A stretch of 64,000 bases of DNA, taken from NCBI GenBank assembly GCA_044375975.1, contig JBILLQ010000001.1, positions 1 to 64,000 of the forward strand. The letters run 5' to 3'. The DNA is from UBA5018 sp044375975 (lineage in GTDB: Bacteria > Cyanobacteriota > Cyanobacteriia > PCC-6307 > Cyanobiaceae). Of this stretch, positions 1 through 8,383 are shown one piece after another (positions within the stretch are counted from its first letter, which is position 1; the number at the start of each line of letters is the position of its first letter). Position numbers and translations under genes: made by a program. The notes under the pieces were generated by a model. That model worked only from the letters and a program-made list of their open reading frames with translations. It was not told the origin of the DNA and did not search any database.

Positions 1-465
1 ACAGCTCCTTCATCACTACTACGGGCTGCTCCGCCCCTGCCATGGGTATTGGTATTCGCCCTCGTGGTTGTGGCCACTTTTGGCTTTCCCTTAGCACCCC
101 ATGGCAGGTTCCCACGTTCCGTATCGAAGCCTGCGATGAGCTCATGCCGCCTGTAGCCGTAGGCTTGCGCACAGCGCTAGATCGGCTGCCGCGTGGACCG
201 TAAGCAGGTAACGTCCACACTCTTCCGGGCACCGCCTACCTGCGCCCGTTTTGACAGCTTCTGGAAGACTTTTCGATGCGTCTTCAGCGGTTCGCTTTTG
301 CTCATCTTCTCATCGCTCACCTGACGGCTCAAGTCCGCCTTTTCCCCATCGCTCACCACCGTGCCTCTTAAGCACAGCAGCATGGGGTGGTTTGGAGCCT
401 GCCCCTGCAGGCCGGCTCCGGGAGGCCAAACTCCCATCCTCGATACAGTTGCGTCAGTGTTCATA
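1..465 (-). mobile_element. 5' ribozyme part of a group II intron (maturase gene off the left edge)
   Basis: Read on the minus strand, this non-coding stretch resembles the region upstream of the reverse transcriptase/maturase gene in bacterial group II introns: it has the conserved GTGCTAAGGGAAAGCC-type segment, a GTGGCCACAACCACGAGGG hairpin, and ends with GTAGTAGTGATGAAG at the window edge, where the intron ORF would begin. The family match is from memory of such introns, not a search. The intron 5' end should lie near 455-475, but no clear GTGYG start was found, so the boundary is approximate. It abuts a truncated IS5-type transposase on the opposite strand. Domains V/VI and the maturase would be outside the window. 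Confidence 0.55.
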
Positions 466-480
466 GAGAACGTTTGACTC

Positions 481-993
481 GTGGCACAAGTAGGCGAAGC
501 CTTCTCGAAGAGAAGCAGTGACAACATTAATTACTACGGCTACAAGAACAGTATCTGCATCGATGTCGACCATGGTTTCATCCGCCGATATGCTGTAACT
601 CCTGCCAATGTTCACGACAGTCAGATGCTTCCACGCCTGCTGGATCCAAAAAATAAACACGACTTTGTCTGGGCAGACTCAGCGTATTCAGATGAGTGCT
701 TTACGGATCTCCTGAGTCTCGGTGGCTTCGAAAGTCTGATCCACGAAAAGGGTGCTCGCAATCATCCTCTTAGCGACGCAGCCAAGAGAATTAATTTCGT
801 CAAGTCGGCAATCAGGGATTCTGTGGAGCATGTCTTCGGGTGCATGTCCATGTCCATGACCATGTCCATGGGTGGAAAGCTGACAAGAAATATTGGACTG
901 GAGAGAACCGAGGTTTGGTGGGGACTAAAGAATCTGACGTTTAACTTCCTTCGCTATCTCCAGCGCTCTTGCAGTATTAAATTAGCTGCATAA
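481..993 (+). pseudogene. IS5-family transposase, C-terminal fragment
   Basis: The frame encodes the C-terminal half of an IS5-type DDE transposase: the YYGYKN segment, a stretch with RRYAVTPANVHDSQ, a catalytic-type ADSAYSDE and the GGKLTRNIGLERTE...NLTFNFLRYLQ tail. Clear similarity starts near 525; the first dozen or so codons look unrelated and a stop sits in frame at 475-477, so the N-terminal half is missing or displaced by the neighbouring group II intron. An imperfect CATGTC hexamer array (about 843-870) expands the protein into CMSMSMTMSMGG just before the conserved GGKLTRN. It is almost certainly non-functional. Confidence 0.75.
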
Positions 994-1060
994 ATCCCTC
1001 GAAGAAGCACTCATGGATTTAGCGATCTAGACAGGGGTAGATATTGCTTTATTTCGACCC

Positions 1061-1082
1061 GCCGCCTCTTGGGCGGCTTTTT
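1061..1082 (+). terminator. Rho-independent terminator downstream of the transposase
   Basis: A GCCGCC/GGCGGC 6-bp stem with a TCTTG loop is followed directly by a run of five Ts, 70 bases after the transposase stop codon. The rest of 994-1240 shows no gene. Confidence 0.65.
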
Positions 1083-1240
1083 GTACCCGTAGGGTTTCTG
1101 GGAATTAGTTATTTTTCGAGGTGCCCAACAGTAGATTTTCGTAGGTACCAGACCTGATACAAGATAACCCATGGCAATAGCGATTAGAAAACCCGGCTTA
1201 AGGAGAGCTCCGTCACTAAATTCAAATATGCGCTTGCCCA

Positions 1241-1376
1241 CTAATCACCCATCTGCAGCACCGGCCCGATGGCCAAGGCAAGTAGCAGCCACATGAACTC
1301 AATCGTCTGGTCCAGGTACACCAAGCCTGGATCGCCCAAGCGTCTGGCACCGATCGGCCCGGGCCCCCTTGCTCCC
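1241..1376 (-). pseudogene. Remnant of a small membrane-protein gene (C-terminal end)
   Basis: On the minus strand a frame opens after an in-frame TGA and reads about 45 codons to a TAG at 1241-1243. It contains the hydrophobic segment FMWLLLALAIGPVLQMG preceded by LGDPGLVYLDQTIE, which looks like a real protein C-terminus rather than random sequence. There is no convincing start and upstream DNA is low-complexity, so I read it as the stump of a gene truncated during rearrangement next to the IS/intron. The family is not recognised. Confidence 0.3.
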
Positions 1377-1476
1377 GATTGCTCTTCACTCAGGCAGCTT
1401 CACCCAGGCAGCTTTGCCCAGGGCTTAGGCCAAGGCAGCTGGCGGCAACCGTGGTGGCAGCCTGGGGGCTTGAGTG

Positions 1477-2802
1477 ATGGGAGTGAAACAGCCGCTGCAA
1501 CCTTTTAAATTCCGAGACTGGCAAGGCCCCTCGGTGGAGGTTCAGCCCAGGCGGGGCAGCTGGCGCACTTTTTTGCAGGTGCTGGGCCCCGCCTACCTGG
1601 TGGCGATCGGCTACATGGATCCGGGCAACTGGGCCACGGATCTGGCGGCGGGCTCCACCCTCGGCTACCGGCTGCTCTGGGTGGTGGCCCTCTCCAGCCT
1701 GATGGCCACCCTGTTGCAGTCGCTCTGCTGTCGGCTGGGGATCGCCACCGGCATGGACCTGGCCCAGGCCTGTGCCCGCCTACTGCCGGGCCGCTGGCGC
1801 CTCCCCCTGTGGCTGATGGCTGAGCTGGCGATCATCGCCTGTGATCTGGCCGAGCTGGTGGGTAGCGCCATCGCCCTGCAGCTGTTGTTTGGTCTGCCCT
1901 TGGCCTGGGGCGTGGCCCTCACCGTGGCCGACACGCTGCTGCTGCTGTTGCTGCAGCAATGGGGCGTAAGAGGTTTGGAACTGGTGGCGATCAGCTTGAT
2001 CGCCCTGGTAGGGGGCTGTTTTGCGGTGGAACTGCTGCTGCTGAAGCCGGATTGGGGCGCGGTGATCCAAGGCTTTTGGCCCCGCAGCATCAACCCTAGT
2101 CAAGGCAACGAATTGTTTTTAGCAGCCGGCATCTTGGGTGCCACGGTGATGCCCCATAACCTTTACTTGCATTCCTCTCTGGTGCAGTCTAGGCGCTGGC
2201 CGATCGATCCGATGGCCCGCCACTGGGCCCTGCGCTACAGCACCTGGGATGCGGTATTGGCATTGAGTTTGGCTTTTTTAATTAACTGCTCAATCCTGAT
2301 CTTGGCCGCCGGCAGCTTTCACAGCCAACAGCTGCAGCCGGTGGCCGATCTGCACGAGGCCTATCGGCTGCTCACCCCCACCCTGGGCACCGCCCTGGCC
2401 AGCACTCTTTTCGCGGTGGCCCTGCTGGCGGCTGGCCAGAGCTCCAGCCTCACCGCCACCCTGGCCGGTCAAATCGTGATGGATGGCTTTCTGCAAATTC
2501 GCCTACCCGACTGGCAACGTCGGCTGCTCACCCGTTGCCTGGCCCTGGTGCCAGCCCTGGTGCCAGCCCTGGGCACCGTGCTGCTGCTAGGGGAATCGGC
2601 CATCAACCAACTGTTGATACTCAGTCAGGTGGTGCTCAGTTTGCAACTGCCCTTTGCGGTGATTCCCCTAATTCTGTTTTGCAGCAGGCCGGGCCTGATG
2701 GGTAACCTGCTGGCGCCCCCCTGGCTAGTGATCCTCAGCTGGGGCTTCACCTCCCTGATCGTGGCGATCAACGCCAGCTTACTGCTCTCACTAGTCTTTT
2801 AA
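1477..2802 (+). CDS. mntH: NRAMP-family Mn2+/divalent metal transporter
   Basis: An inner-membrane proton-coupled importer of manganese (and other divalent metals), about 441 residues as usual for the family. The two substrate-site motifs are intact: YMDPGNWATDL in TM1 and MPHNLYLHSS in TM6. The remaining sequence is almost continuously hydrophobic with about 11 helices. Start: ATG at 1477, with a GTG one codon upstream; a G-rich CTGGGGGC lies just before. It stands alone, 60 bp upstream of low-complexity intergenic DNA. In a cyanobacterium Mn supply feeds photosystem II, which is the likely role (inference). Confidence 0.9.
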   Translation: MGVKQPLQPFKFRDWQGPSVEVQPRRGSWRTFLQVLGPAYLVAIGYMDPGNWATDLAAGSTLGYRLLWVVALSSLMATLLQSLCCRLGIATGMDLAQACARLLPGRWRLPLWLMAELAIIACDLAELVGSAIALQLLFGLPLAWGVALTVADTLLLLLLQQWGVRGLELVAISLIALVGGCFAVELLLLKPDWGAVIQGFWPRSINPSQGNELFLAAGILGATVMPHNLYLHSSLVQSRRWPIDPMARHWALRYSTWDAVLALSLAFLINCSILILAAGSFHSQQLQPVADLHEAYRLLTPTLGTALASTLFAVALLAAGQSSSLTATLAGQIVMDGFLQIRLPDWQRRLLTRCLALVPALVPALGTVLLLGESAINQLLILSQVVLSLQLPFAVIPLILFCSRPGLMGNLLAPPWLVILSWGFTSLIVAINASLLLSLVF

Positions 2803-2890
2803 TTTTTATAGCTTACGGGTAAATCGGAAAAGCTAGTTTAATGCCCGATAGCGGTGAAACGCTGGCCTATTCACAGCAGCCCCCAGTCAT

Positions 2891-3205
2891 TCAAATGGCA
2901 TTGTCTGGATCTACAGCCTTAAGCACCAGCGGCAGAGCCGCCAGCAGCAGCACCGTGGCAGACAAGGGAAGTGCCGCCAACAGGAGCAAGCCAATGACCA
3001 CAGCAACAGCCCGCATAAATCGGTAGAGCCAGAAACTTTTAATCGAGGAATTGTAGCTACGATTATCTCTGGTTAATTCGCCGAAATCAAGGCCCGCAGT
3101 GATCGAAAGATTTGGGTTGTAAACATTTTCGCTTGATCTATTTTTGCTTGATTTATTTTTGCCTGATCTATTTTTATCGTCATTGATTCGATTAATTAAG
3201 GTCAT
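2891..3205 (-). CDS. Small hypothetical membrane protein (uncertain)
   Basis: A 104-codon minus-strand frame ends with two adjoining hydrophobic segments (RAVAVVIGLLLLAALP and ATVLLLAALPLVLKAV), plausible as a small two-helix membrane protein. The first 30 codons are lysine/serine/asparagine-rich and come from an imperfect tandem repeat of TGATCTATTTTTGC-like units, so the true start may be the internal ATG before RAVAVV. No family is recognised. The rest of the 2803-3351 gap holds no other convincing gene. Confidence 0.3.
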   Translation of the reverse strand: MTLINRINDDKNRSGKNKSSKNRSSENVYNPNLSITAGLDFGELTRDNRSYNSSIKSFWLYRFMRAVAVVIGLLLLAALPLSATVLLLAALPLVLKAVDPDNAI

Positions 3206-3351
3206 CTGCGCCTGGGCTTTTGACCAGGCTGGTCAGCCTTGGGGCGTCTGTCCGGCGATGCCCCAGGGAAAACCTTGGCCAGTGTGCCAGTGGATAAATT
3301 GGCATAAATAAGTTGAATTTATGGCAGCCCGCTTCGATGGCAAGCAAGGCG

Positions 3352-4917
3352 CTATTGCCGGAGCTGATTCGCCAGCAAACCTCCAGCACCCAATGCTGCT
3401 AATAGCAGCAGCGGCCCTTCCCCCAGCTGGTCGTAGATGGTGAGGCCAGAGAGCTGTTGAATTTGGAATAGGCCACTGCTGGGTCTGCCCGCTGGCAGCT
3501 GGGCCACCACCTGGCCGCGGGCATTCACCAGCAGGCTTGGTCCGGTGTTGGCGGCGCTCACCAGCCAGCGGCCGCTCTCAATCGCCCGCAGCTGGGCCAG
3601 GGCCGCGAATTGGTGTTGCAGCATCGCTGGATAGGGATCGAGATTGGCACTGGCCAGCAGCCAAAGCCCACCTGCGGCACTGGCCCTGGCCAGGGCCTGG
3701 CCGTCGGAAAGCTCGTAACAAATTGCCCCGCCGATGGCGCCCGCCGGCCTGGTTAGCAGCCGCGAAGGCGGCCCGGCTTGCAGGCCCCCCACCGCCGATA
3801 GGCCGCTCCAGCGGATCAAACCCGCCAATGGCACCGATTCTCCCAGGGGCACCAGGCGGTGCTTATCCAGCCAATTACTCGGCTGCAGCTCCCCAGGCGG
3901 GAAGCGCAACAGGGCACTGCGCTGTTCCGCTTCCCCCTGACGCTGCTGCACGCGGAAGCCACCGCTGATCAATTCCACCGCCGCCGGCGCCGTCAATTCC
4001 GCCGGTAAGGCCAGGGCCCCCTCCGGCAGCAACACCGAAGCCACCTGGCGCTCAGCTCCCTCGGCCAGGGCCGCCCTTAGCCGCGCCCTTAGCAATTGTT
4101 GCTGGGGCCAAGTGAACTTCTCACGGGTGGGAATCGCCGGCTGCAACACCAGCAGCCGCTCGCCATGGCCCTGCTCCAGCGGCTGGGCCGCCAACAGACC
4201 GGCCCCCAGACCGTGGCTAGCGGCAACCATCGCCGCGGTAATCGCCACCCAAACCAGAGGCTTTTTGGCCTCCAGGCAGCGGCTAATCCCCCAGCCAATC
4301 AGCAGCTGCACCGCCGCCACCAGGCCGGCGCCGCCCAGGGAGGCCAGCCCCGCCAGGGGCCGATCACCCGGCAGGGCCGAAGCCCCCAACCCCAGCCAAA
4401 ACAGGGGTCCCCGGGCCAGGGCCACCTCCGCCAAACCCCAGCAGCTGGCCAGCAGCAGCGCCCCCGCCGGCGATCGCGGCCGCAGCCTCCGGGCCAGCAC
4501 CAGCCAACAGGCCACCCCAAGGCCGGCGGCCAGGGCGCAAACCAGCAGCAGCAGCAGGCAGAGGGGCAGGCTGAGCGGGGCTGGCACGCCGATCCAGTCG
4601 AGGGGATGCAACCCCAGCAACCAGCGATGGCTCACCACGATCGCCGCCAGGCCCCAGAGCAGGCCTGCCGGCAGCGGTGGCGCCGTCTCCACCAGCCCCC
4701 AAAGGCCGGCCAGGGCCAGCCAGAGCAGCGGCGGCCAGCCCAGCGGCGGCAAGGCCAGCCCCGCCAGGCCGCCGCTCAGGGGGGCCACCAGCCACCAGCG
4801 CCCCAGAGCAATAGCCATAAACGCCCCCAACGCCCCTGGTCTCTTCTCCTCCAGGCCCCTAGCTGTCAATTGGCGCTCCCTTTGGCCGTGCAGCGTAAAA
4901 ACCGCCATGGTGCCCAT
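3352..4917 (-). CDS. lnt: Apolipoprotein N-acyltransferase
   Basis: Adds the third acyl chain to the N-terminal cysteine of lipoproteins at the periplasmic face of the inner membrane. The 521-residue frame has an N-terminal block of transmembrane helices (about residues 30-230) followed by a nitrilase-like domain. The expected Glu-Lys-Cys triad can be placed: Glu in LLPEGALAL, Lys in NWLDKHRLVPLGE, Cys in GGAICYELSDG. A last C-terminal helix (LLLLAALGAGGLLA) re-enters the membrane. The start is uncertain: ATG at 4917, or the internal ATGs just after. It is divergent from the phasin-like gene at 5017. Confidence 0.85.
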   Translation of the reverse strand: MGTMAVFTLHGQRERQLTARGLEEKRPGALGAFMAIALGRWWLVAPLSGGLAGLALPPLGWPPLLWLALAGLWGLVETAPPLPAGLLWGLAAIVVSHRWLLGLHPLDWIGVPAPLSLPLCLLLLLVCALAAGLGVACWLVLARRLRPRSPAGALLLASCWGLAEVALARGPLFWLGLGASALPGDRPLAGLASLGGAGLVAAVQLLIGWGISRCLEAKKPLVWVAITAAMVAASHGLGAGLLAAQPLEQGHGERLLVLQPAIPTREKFTWPQQQLLRARLRAALAEGAERQVASVLLPEGALALPAELTAPAAVELISGGFRVQQRQGEAEQRSALLRFPPGELQPSNWLDKHRLVPLGESVPLAGLIRWSGLSAVGGLQAGPPSRLLTRPAGAIGGAICYELSDGQALARASAAGGLWLLASANLDPYPAMLQHQFAALAQLRAIESGRWLVSAANTGPSLLVNARGQVVAQLPAGRPSSGLFQIQQLSGLTIYDQLGEGPLLLLAALGAGGLLANQLRQ

Positions 4918-5016
4918 GGGCCGCCCAGAGAACAGGCTTCGCCGTCATTCCCCACTTCAGGCTTCTCGCCTCACGCTTCACATCCGCCCTCGCCAATCTC
5001 CCGCCAACCCACCGCT

Positions 5017-5358
5017 ATGGATTCCAACAACCTTTTGCAGATATTGCTTTTACGGGGGCTGGGCACCACCACCTTGGTGGCCGATCGGCTTCATTACGTG
5101 AGCCAGGAATGGGTTCATAGCGGCCGGCTCGATCCCCGTCATGCCCAGGCCCTAGTGGATGACGTGCTGCGGGCCCTGCGCGGCGAATCGCCAGGCTTGG
5201 AGCAGGAGGCCGAGCGGAAGTTGGAGCGCAACCGCGACCAACTGCTCCAGGATCTGGGTCTGGCCAGGCAGCGGGAGCTCGACGAGCTGCGCGGTCGCAT
5301 CGATCGGTTGGAGCAGGCCCAGAGGATGCAGCAGAGCAGGGCTGAAATCCCCGATTGA
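5017..5358 (+). CDS. Phasin-like / coiled-coil small protein
   Basis: A 113-residue protein starting MDSNNLLQILLLRG. The first half (GLGTTTLVADRL...RLDPRHAQALVDDVL) resembles cyanobacterial proteins annotated as polyhydroxyalkanoate-granule (phasin)-like; the second half, about residues 60-108, is a charged heptad-rich coiled coil (LEQEAERKLERNRDQLLQDL and on). Longer frames running through it from 4096 are shadows of lnt. It is cytoplasmic with no signal. The name reflects fold similarity only; the function is unknown. Confidence 0.6.
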   Translation: MDSNNLLQILLLRGLGTTTLVADRLHYVSQEWVHSGRLDPRHAQALVDDVLRALRGESPGLEQEAERKLERNRDQLLQDLGLARQRELDELRGRIDRLEQAQRMQQSRAEIPD

Positions 5359-5439
5359 TTCCCGGGCCTGCAACCGGTGGTCCGCCCAGCGCCGCTTCGG
5401 GCCTGGCTGCTGGGATCTGGCTGCTAATACCGAACCGCT

Positions 5440-5495
5440 GGTACCTAGCTACTAATCAATTGGTACCTAGCTACTAATCAATGCTACTAATCAAT
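5440..5495. repeat. Short tandem repeat, 22-bp period
   Basis: Two perfect copies of the 21-mer GGTACCTAGCTACTAATCAAT (5440-5460, 5462-5482) are followed by a third partial GCTACTAATCAAT (5483-5495). It lies in the 204-bp gap before the FKBP gene. Confidence 0.85.
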
Positions 5496-5568
5496 CTGAG
5501 CTACCAATCGCTCTGGTGCTGGGGGCGAGCCGACGAGCCGGCACAATTGCATCAACCTCGGGTTGGCG

Positions 5569-6303
5569 ATGCGAGACATCCTGATCTCTTCTGCGGTCTT
5601 TGTGGCCTGCCTGCTGCTGGCCCTGGTGAGCCAGTTGGTCAGTCCCACCAGCGTCCAGGCGGCCCCCCCTGGGGACGCCGGTGCCGCCTCTCTCAGTAGC
5701 GCTGCCCTAGTCGGCAGTGCTGGCATTGGCACCGCTGGCATTGGCGGTGCCATCAAGGGCGGTACTGGTAGCAGCTCCGCAGTTACCAGCCAGCAGGCCA
5801 AGGGCCTTGGCCGCTACGAGCTCGATCCCGAAGACCCCAACCCCACACTTTTCGCCATGGCCCCCGATTCCGCCGCCTCCAGCAGCGCCGCAGCAACTAG
5901 CACCGCAGCCGACAGCGACCTCGCCCAGGCCGGAGCCTTAGGCGGTGATCTGATTGCCGCCAAGGAGATCACCACCGCCTCGGGTCTGCGGATTACCGAA
6001 CTGGTTGTTGGCAGTGGCGAGGAGGCCGTCAGCGGTAAGTCGGTTTCGGTGAACTACCGCGGCACCCTTACCAATGGCCGCGAATTTGATAGCAGCTACG
6101 GCCGCGGTCCCTTCTCCTTCCCCCTTGGTGGTGGTCGGGTGATCAAGGGTTGGGATGAAGGCGTGGCCGGCATGAAGGTGGGCGGCAAGCGCAAGCTGGT
6201 GATCCCCCCCGATCTGGCCTACGGCGAACGCGGCGCCGGCGGCGTGATCCCCGCCAATGCCACCTTGATTTTTGAGGTGGAACTGCTGCAGGTAGGCCGC
6301 TGA
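5569..6303 (+). CDS. FKBP-type peptidyl-prolyl cis-trans isomerase, exported
   Basis: A prolyl isomerase/chaperone. An N-terminal signal or anchor (ILISSAVFVACLLLALVSQL) precedes a long Ala/Ser/Gly-rich linker (about residues 35-125) and a C-terminal FKBP domain of about 110 residues. The domain has the family signatures VSVNYRGTLTNGREFDSSY, FPLGGGRVIKGWDEGVAGMK and PPDLAYGERGAGGVIPANAT, including the Tyr, Asp, Trp and Tyr of the active pocket. The enzyme probably acts in the thylakoid lumen or periplasm. ATG 5569 is chosen; an in-frame TTG lies two codons upstream (5563). The Gly/Ala linker is repetitive, like other linkers in this window. Confidence 0.88.
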   Translation: MRDILISSAVFVACLLLALVSQLVSPTSVQAAPPGDAGAASLSSAALVGSAGIGTAGIGGAIKGGTGSSSAVTSQQAKGLGRYELDPEDPNPTLFAMAPDSAASSSAAATSTAADSDLAQAGALGGDLIAAKEITTASGLRITELVVGSGEEAVSGKSVSVNYRGTLTNGREFDSSYGRGPFSFPLGGGRVIKGWDEGVAGMKVGGKRKLVIPPDLAYGERGAGGVIPANATLIFEVELLQVGR

Positions 6304-6413
6304 ATTTTGGCCCCAGGCCGGCTTATGACCCCGGCCAAGACGATTACCAGGCAAACCCCTCAGCTGACGTCACCAATTGCCAGAGACCAAAGCCTTGGCT
6401 CTCCAGCTCAAGG

Positions 6414-6448
6414 CCATGGGCTCTGGTGCTGCAAGCTTCAGCCCATGG
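6414..6448. repeat. Inverted repeat in the 6304-6912 gap
   Basis: Arms CCATGGGCT (6414-6422) and AGCCCATGG (6440-6448) form a perfect 9-bp stem with a 17-nt loop, in a stretch rich in related GGCTCT/AGCCC words. The gap has no convincing gene; its second half (about 6660-6780) is built from TTACTAGG/CTCCTGGGT-like words. Confidence 0.6.
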
Positions 6449-6784
6449 GGCCCAGCCAAGAGGGTCTGGACCTCCAGCTGTGGCCCTCAGGCCCTCAGCC
6501 ATCGCCATTGGTCGTCGGGCTGTAGCCCAAGGGCTCTAGTCCGCCAAATTTGGTCCAAAGCCTTTGGCTCTGCAGCTCAGTCCTAGTGGCCATTGCTCTC
6601 AGGCAGTGGCGCTTAAGTCAGCTGCTTTGGGTGATGGTTAAGAGTTCATGGCCCCCGGTCATGGCTGCCAGTGCTAACTCCTGAGTGATGGCTCCTGGGT
6701 CAGGGTCACTAGGTGGGGATATTAGGTGGGGTTACTAGGTCATGCTTACTAGAGGGTTGCTCCTAGTTGATAGCCGTGGCGCCT

Positions 6785-6829
6785 GGCTGCGGGATTGAAA
6801 GCGGGATTGGCTGCGGGATTGAAAGCGGG
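6785..6829. repeat. 21-bp direct repeat upstream of sodB
   Basis: GGCTGCGGGATTGAAAGCGGG occurs perfectly at 6785-6805 and 6809-6829 (24-bp period), about 85 bp before the sodB start. It could overlap the promoter region, but no clear -35/-10 pair was seen. Confidence 0.85.
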
Positions 6830-6912
6830 CTGGCTAAATCTTTATCGATCGTTAGGATGCCAGCCGCCGTCGGGCATTCCGGCAGGCATTCTTCTGCATA
6901 CCCCCTTGTCCC

Positions 6913-7512
6913 ATGGCTCACACGCTGCCCGCGCTGCCCTACGACCTCGACGCGCTCGAACCCCACATTTCCCGCGCCACCCTCGAGTTTCACCACGGCA
7001 AACATCACGCGGCCTACGTGACCAACCTCAACAACCTGATCTCCGGCACTGAGCTGGAAAACAGCAGCCTCGAAGAAACCATCGTCGCTGTGGCCGGTGA
7101 CGCCGGCAAGGCAGGCATCTTCAACAACGCCGCCCAGGTTTGGAACCACAGCTTCTACTGGCAGTGCATCAAGCCCGCCGGTGGCGGTGCCCCCAGCGGC
7201 GCCCTGCTCGACAAGATCAACGCCGACCTAGGCAGCTTTGAAGCCTTTGTGGAGCAGTTCAAGGCCGCCGGCGCCACCCAGTTTGGCAGTGGCTGGGCCT
7301 GGCTGGTGCTTGATAACGGCAGCTTGAAGGTCACCAAAACCGCCAATGCCGACCTGCCCCTAGCCCATGGCCAAACCGCTCTGCTCACCATGGATGTGTG
7401 GGAACACGCCTACTACCTCGACTATCAGAATCGTCGTCCCGACTACATGACCACCTTCCTGGAGAAGCTGGTGAACTGGGATTTTGTAGCTGCCAACCTG
7501 GCCGCCGCCTGA
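6913..7512 (+). CDS. sodB: Superoxide dismutase, iron type
   Basis: Converts superoxide to oxygen and peroxide in the cytosol. The 199-residue length is normal. The four metal ligands can be placed: His27 in FHHGKHH, His in VWNHSFYW, and Asp and His in TMDVWEHAYYLDY. Signals such as NNAAQVWNHSFYWQC and FGSGWAWL favour the Fe rather than the Mn subclass. The start ATG follows CCCCCTTGTCCC with no strong Shine-Dalgarno. It is monocistronic, flanked on both sides by repeat-rich non-coding DNA. Confidence 0.95.
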   Translation: MAHTLPALPYDLDALEPHISRATLEFHHGKHHAAYVTNLNNLISGTELENSSLEETIVAVAGDAGKAGIFNNAAQVWNHSFYWQCIKPAGGGAPSGALLDKINADLGSFEAFVEQFKAAGATQFGSGWAWLVLDNGSLKVTKTANADLPLAHGQTALLTMDVWEHAYYLDYQNRRPDYMTTFLEKLVNWDFVAANLAAA

Positions 7513-7618
7513 TCTCCACCCCCTGGCCAGCTGGGCTGGGCTAGCCAATTCATTGCCGCAATGAGCCCACAGCCTTAAGGAGGCTCTGAACAACCGCCAT
7601 TTCGCCGCTCCAGCCAGC

Positions 7619-7677
7619 TGAGATCCATTGCGGCATCACGGCTCCATTGGGCGTTGTTCAGGTTTTTCAGAGTTTCC
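7619..7677. repeat. Dispersed intergenic repeat, copy 1
   Basis: About 59 bp beginning TGAGATCCATTGCGGCAT and ending CAGAGTTTCC aligns with 23455-23513 with roughly three quarters of positions identical. Both lie just downstream of a coding gene. Confidence 0.6.
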
Positions 7678-7690
7678 TTATCTGAAGCAT

Positions 7691-7750
7691 AGCTTTAGCT
7701 TTAGCTTTAGTCTTAGTCTTAGCCTTAGTCTTAGTCTTGGCTTTAGTCTA
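7691..7750. repeat. Hexanucleotide microsatellite (AGCTTT/AGTCTT)
   Basis: Ten consecutive hexamers: three AGCTTT, then AGTCTT and AGCCTT variants, ending AGTCTA at 7750. It lies in the 870-bp sodB-queA gap, in which I see no convincing gene; a 119-codon frame at 8057-8416 overlaps the end of queA and looks spurious. Confidence 0.9.
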
Positions 7751-7796
7751 TGCTATTCTATGCTTTATCTGAACCATAACTTCTCCTAAAGCGTAG

Positions 7797-7860
7797 CTTT
7801 GGTGAAGCATTACTTTGGTGAATCATGGCTTTGGTGAATCATGGCTTTGGTGAATCATGG
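7797..7860. repeat. 16-bp tandem repeat, four copies
   Basis: Unit CTTTGGTGAATCATGG: one variant copy (7797-7812) and three perfect copies (7813-7860), with a degraded fifth after that. Confidence 0.92.
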
Positions 7861-7968
7861 CCTTTGCGAAGCTTTTCTTAGCGAAGAATGGCTTTAGCCG
7901 AGTCAAAGTCTCAGCCAGCCCACAACCATAAAGGGTTGCTCCAGTCAGGCCAATCTATTTACCACTCA

Positions 7969-7993
7969 CCCCCGGCTAGTCAAGGGGGTTTTT
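7969..7993 (+). terminator. Possible Rho-independent terminator
   Basis: CCCCC (7969-7973) pairs with GGGGG (7984-7988) across a 10-nt loop and is followed by a T run. It is over 450 bases beyond sodB, so it may instead end a non-coding transcript. Confidence 0.4.
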
Positions 7994-8383
7994 ATTTGCG
8001 CTACGACTGACTTGATTAACAATAAAATATGGTCTCACATTTTGCCTCTTGATTAGATGCAAATTTTTTCTCCTCTACTCTGCGCCAATCAGGCATGGGC
8101 AAAAGCCAGCACCAACCCGAACAGCCATATCAGTCCAGGTTTATGGCGGAGTTTTTATGGATATCAAATACATCTCAAGCTGCCACAGGCAAATAAGTAT
8201 CAACATGGTACGCCTCCTCCCCGCTACCAGGAAAGATGTCACCCTGCACCTGCGCTGCGGTGCGTCGGCAGTTCGCCTCAACAATACCAAATATCACTGT
8301 TTCATGATCCGAAAACCACAATCGCGATTTCCCAGAGTCTTACCAAGCGATTGAGTTTGATCGGTCAATACAGTCAGAGAAAG

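Noticed and set aside
1..480. Diversity-generating retroelement
   Set aside because: No template/variable repeat pair seen; the conserved segments fit group II intron RNA better.
1269..1508. 79-codon plus-strand frame before mntH
   Set aside because: Low-complexity product from CAGGCAGCTT-type repeats; no start signal.
4096..5016. Plus-strand extension of the phasin-like frame over lnt
   Set aside because: It reads as Gln/Pro/Arg-rich shadow of lnt; the real gene starts at ATG 5017.
7691..7860. Possible CRISPR-like array
   Set aside because: Units are only 6 and 16 bp and directly adjacent, with no unique spacers; these are simple tandem repeats.
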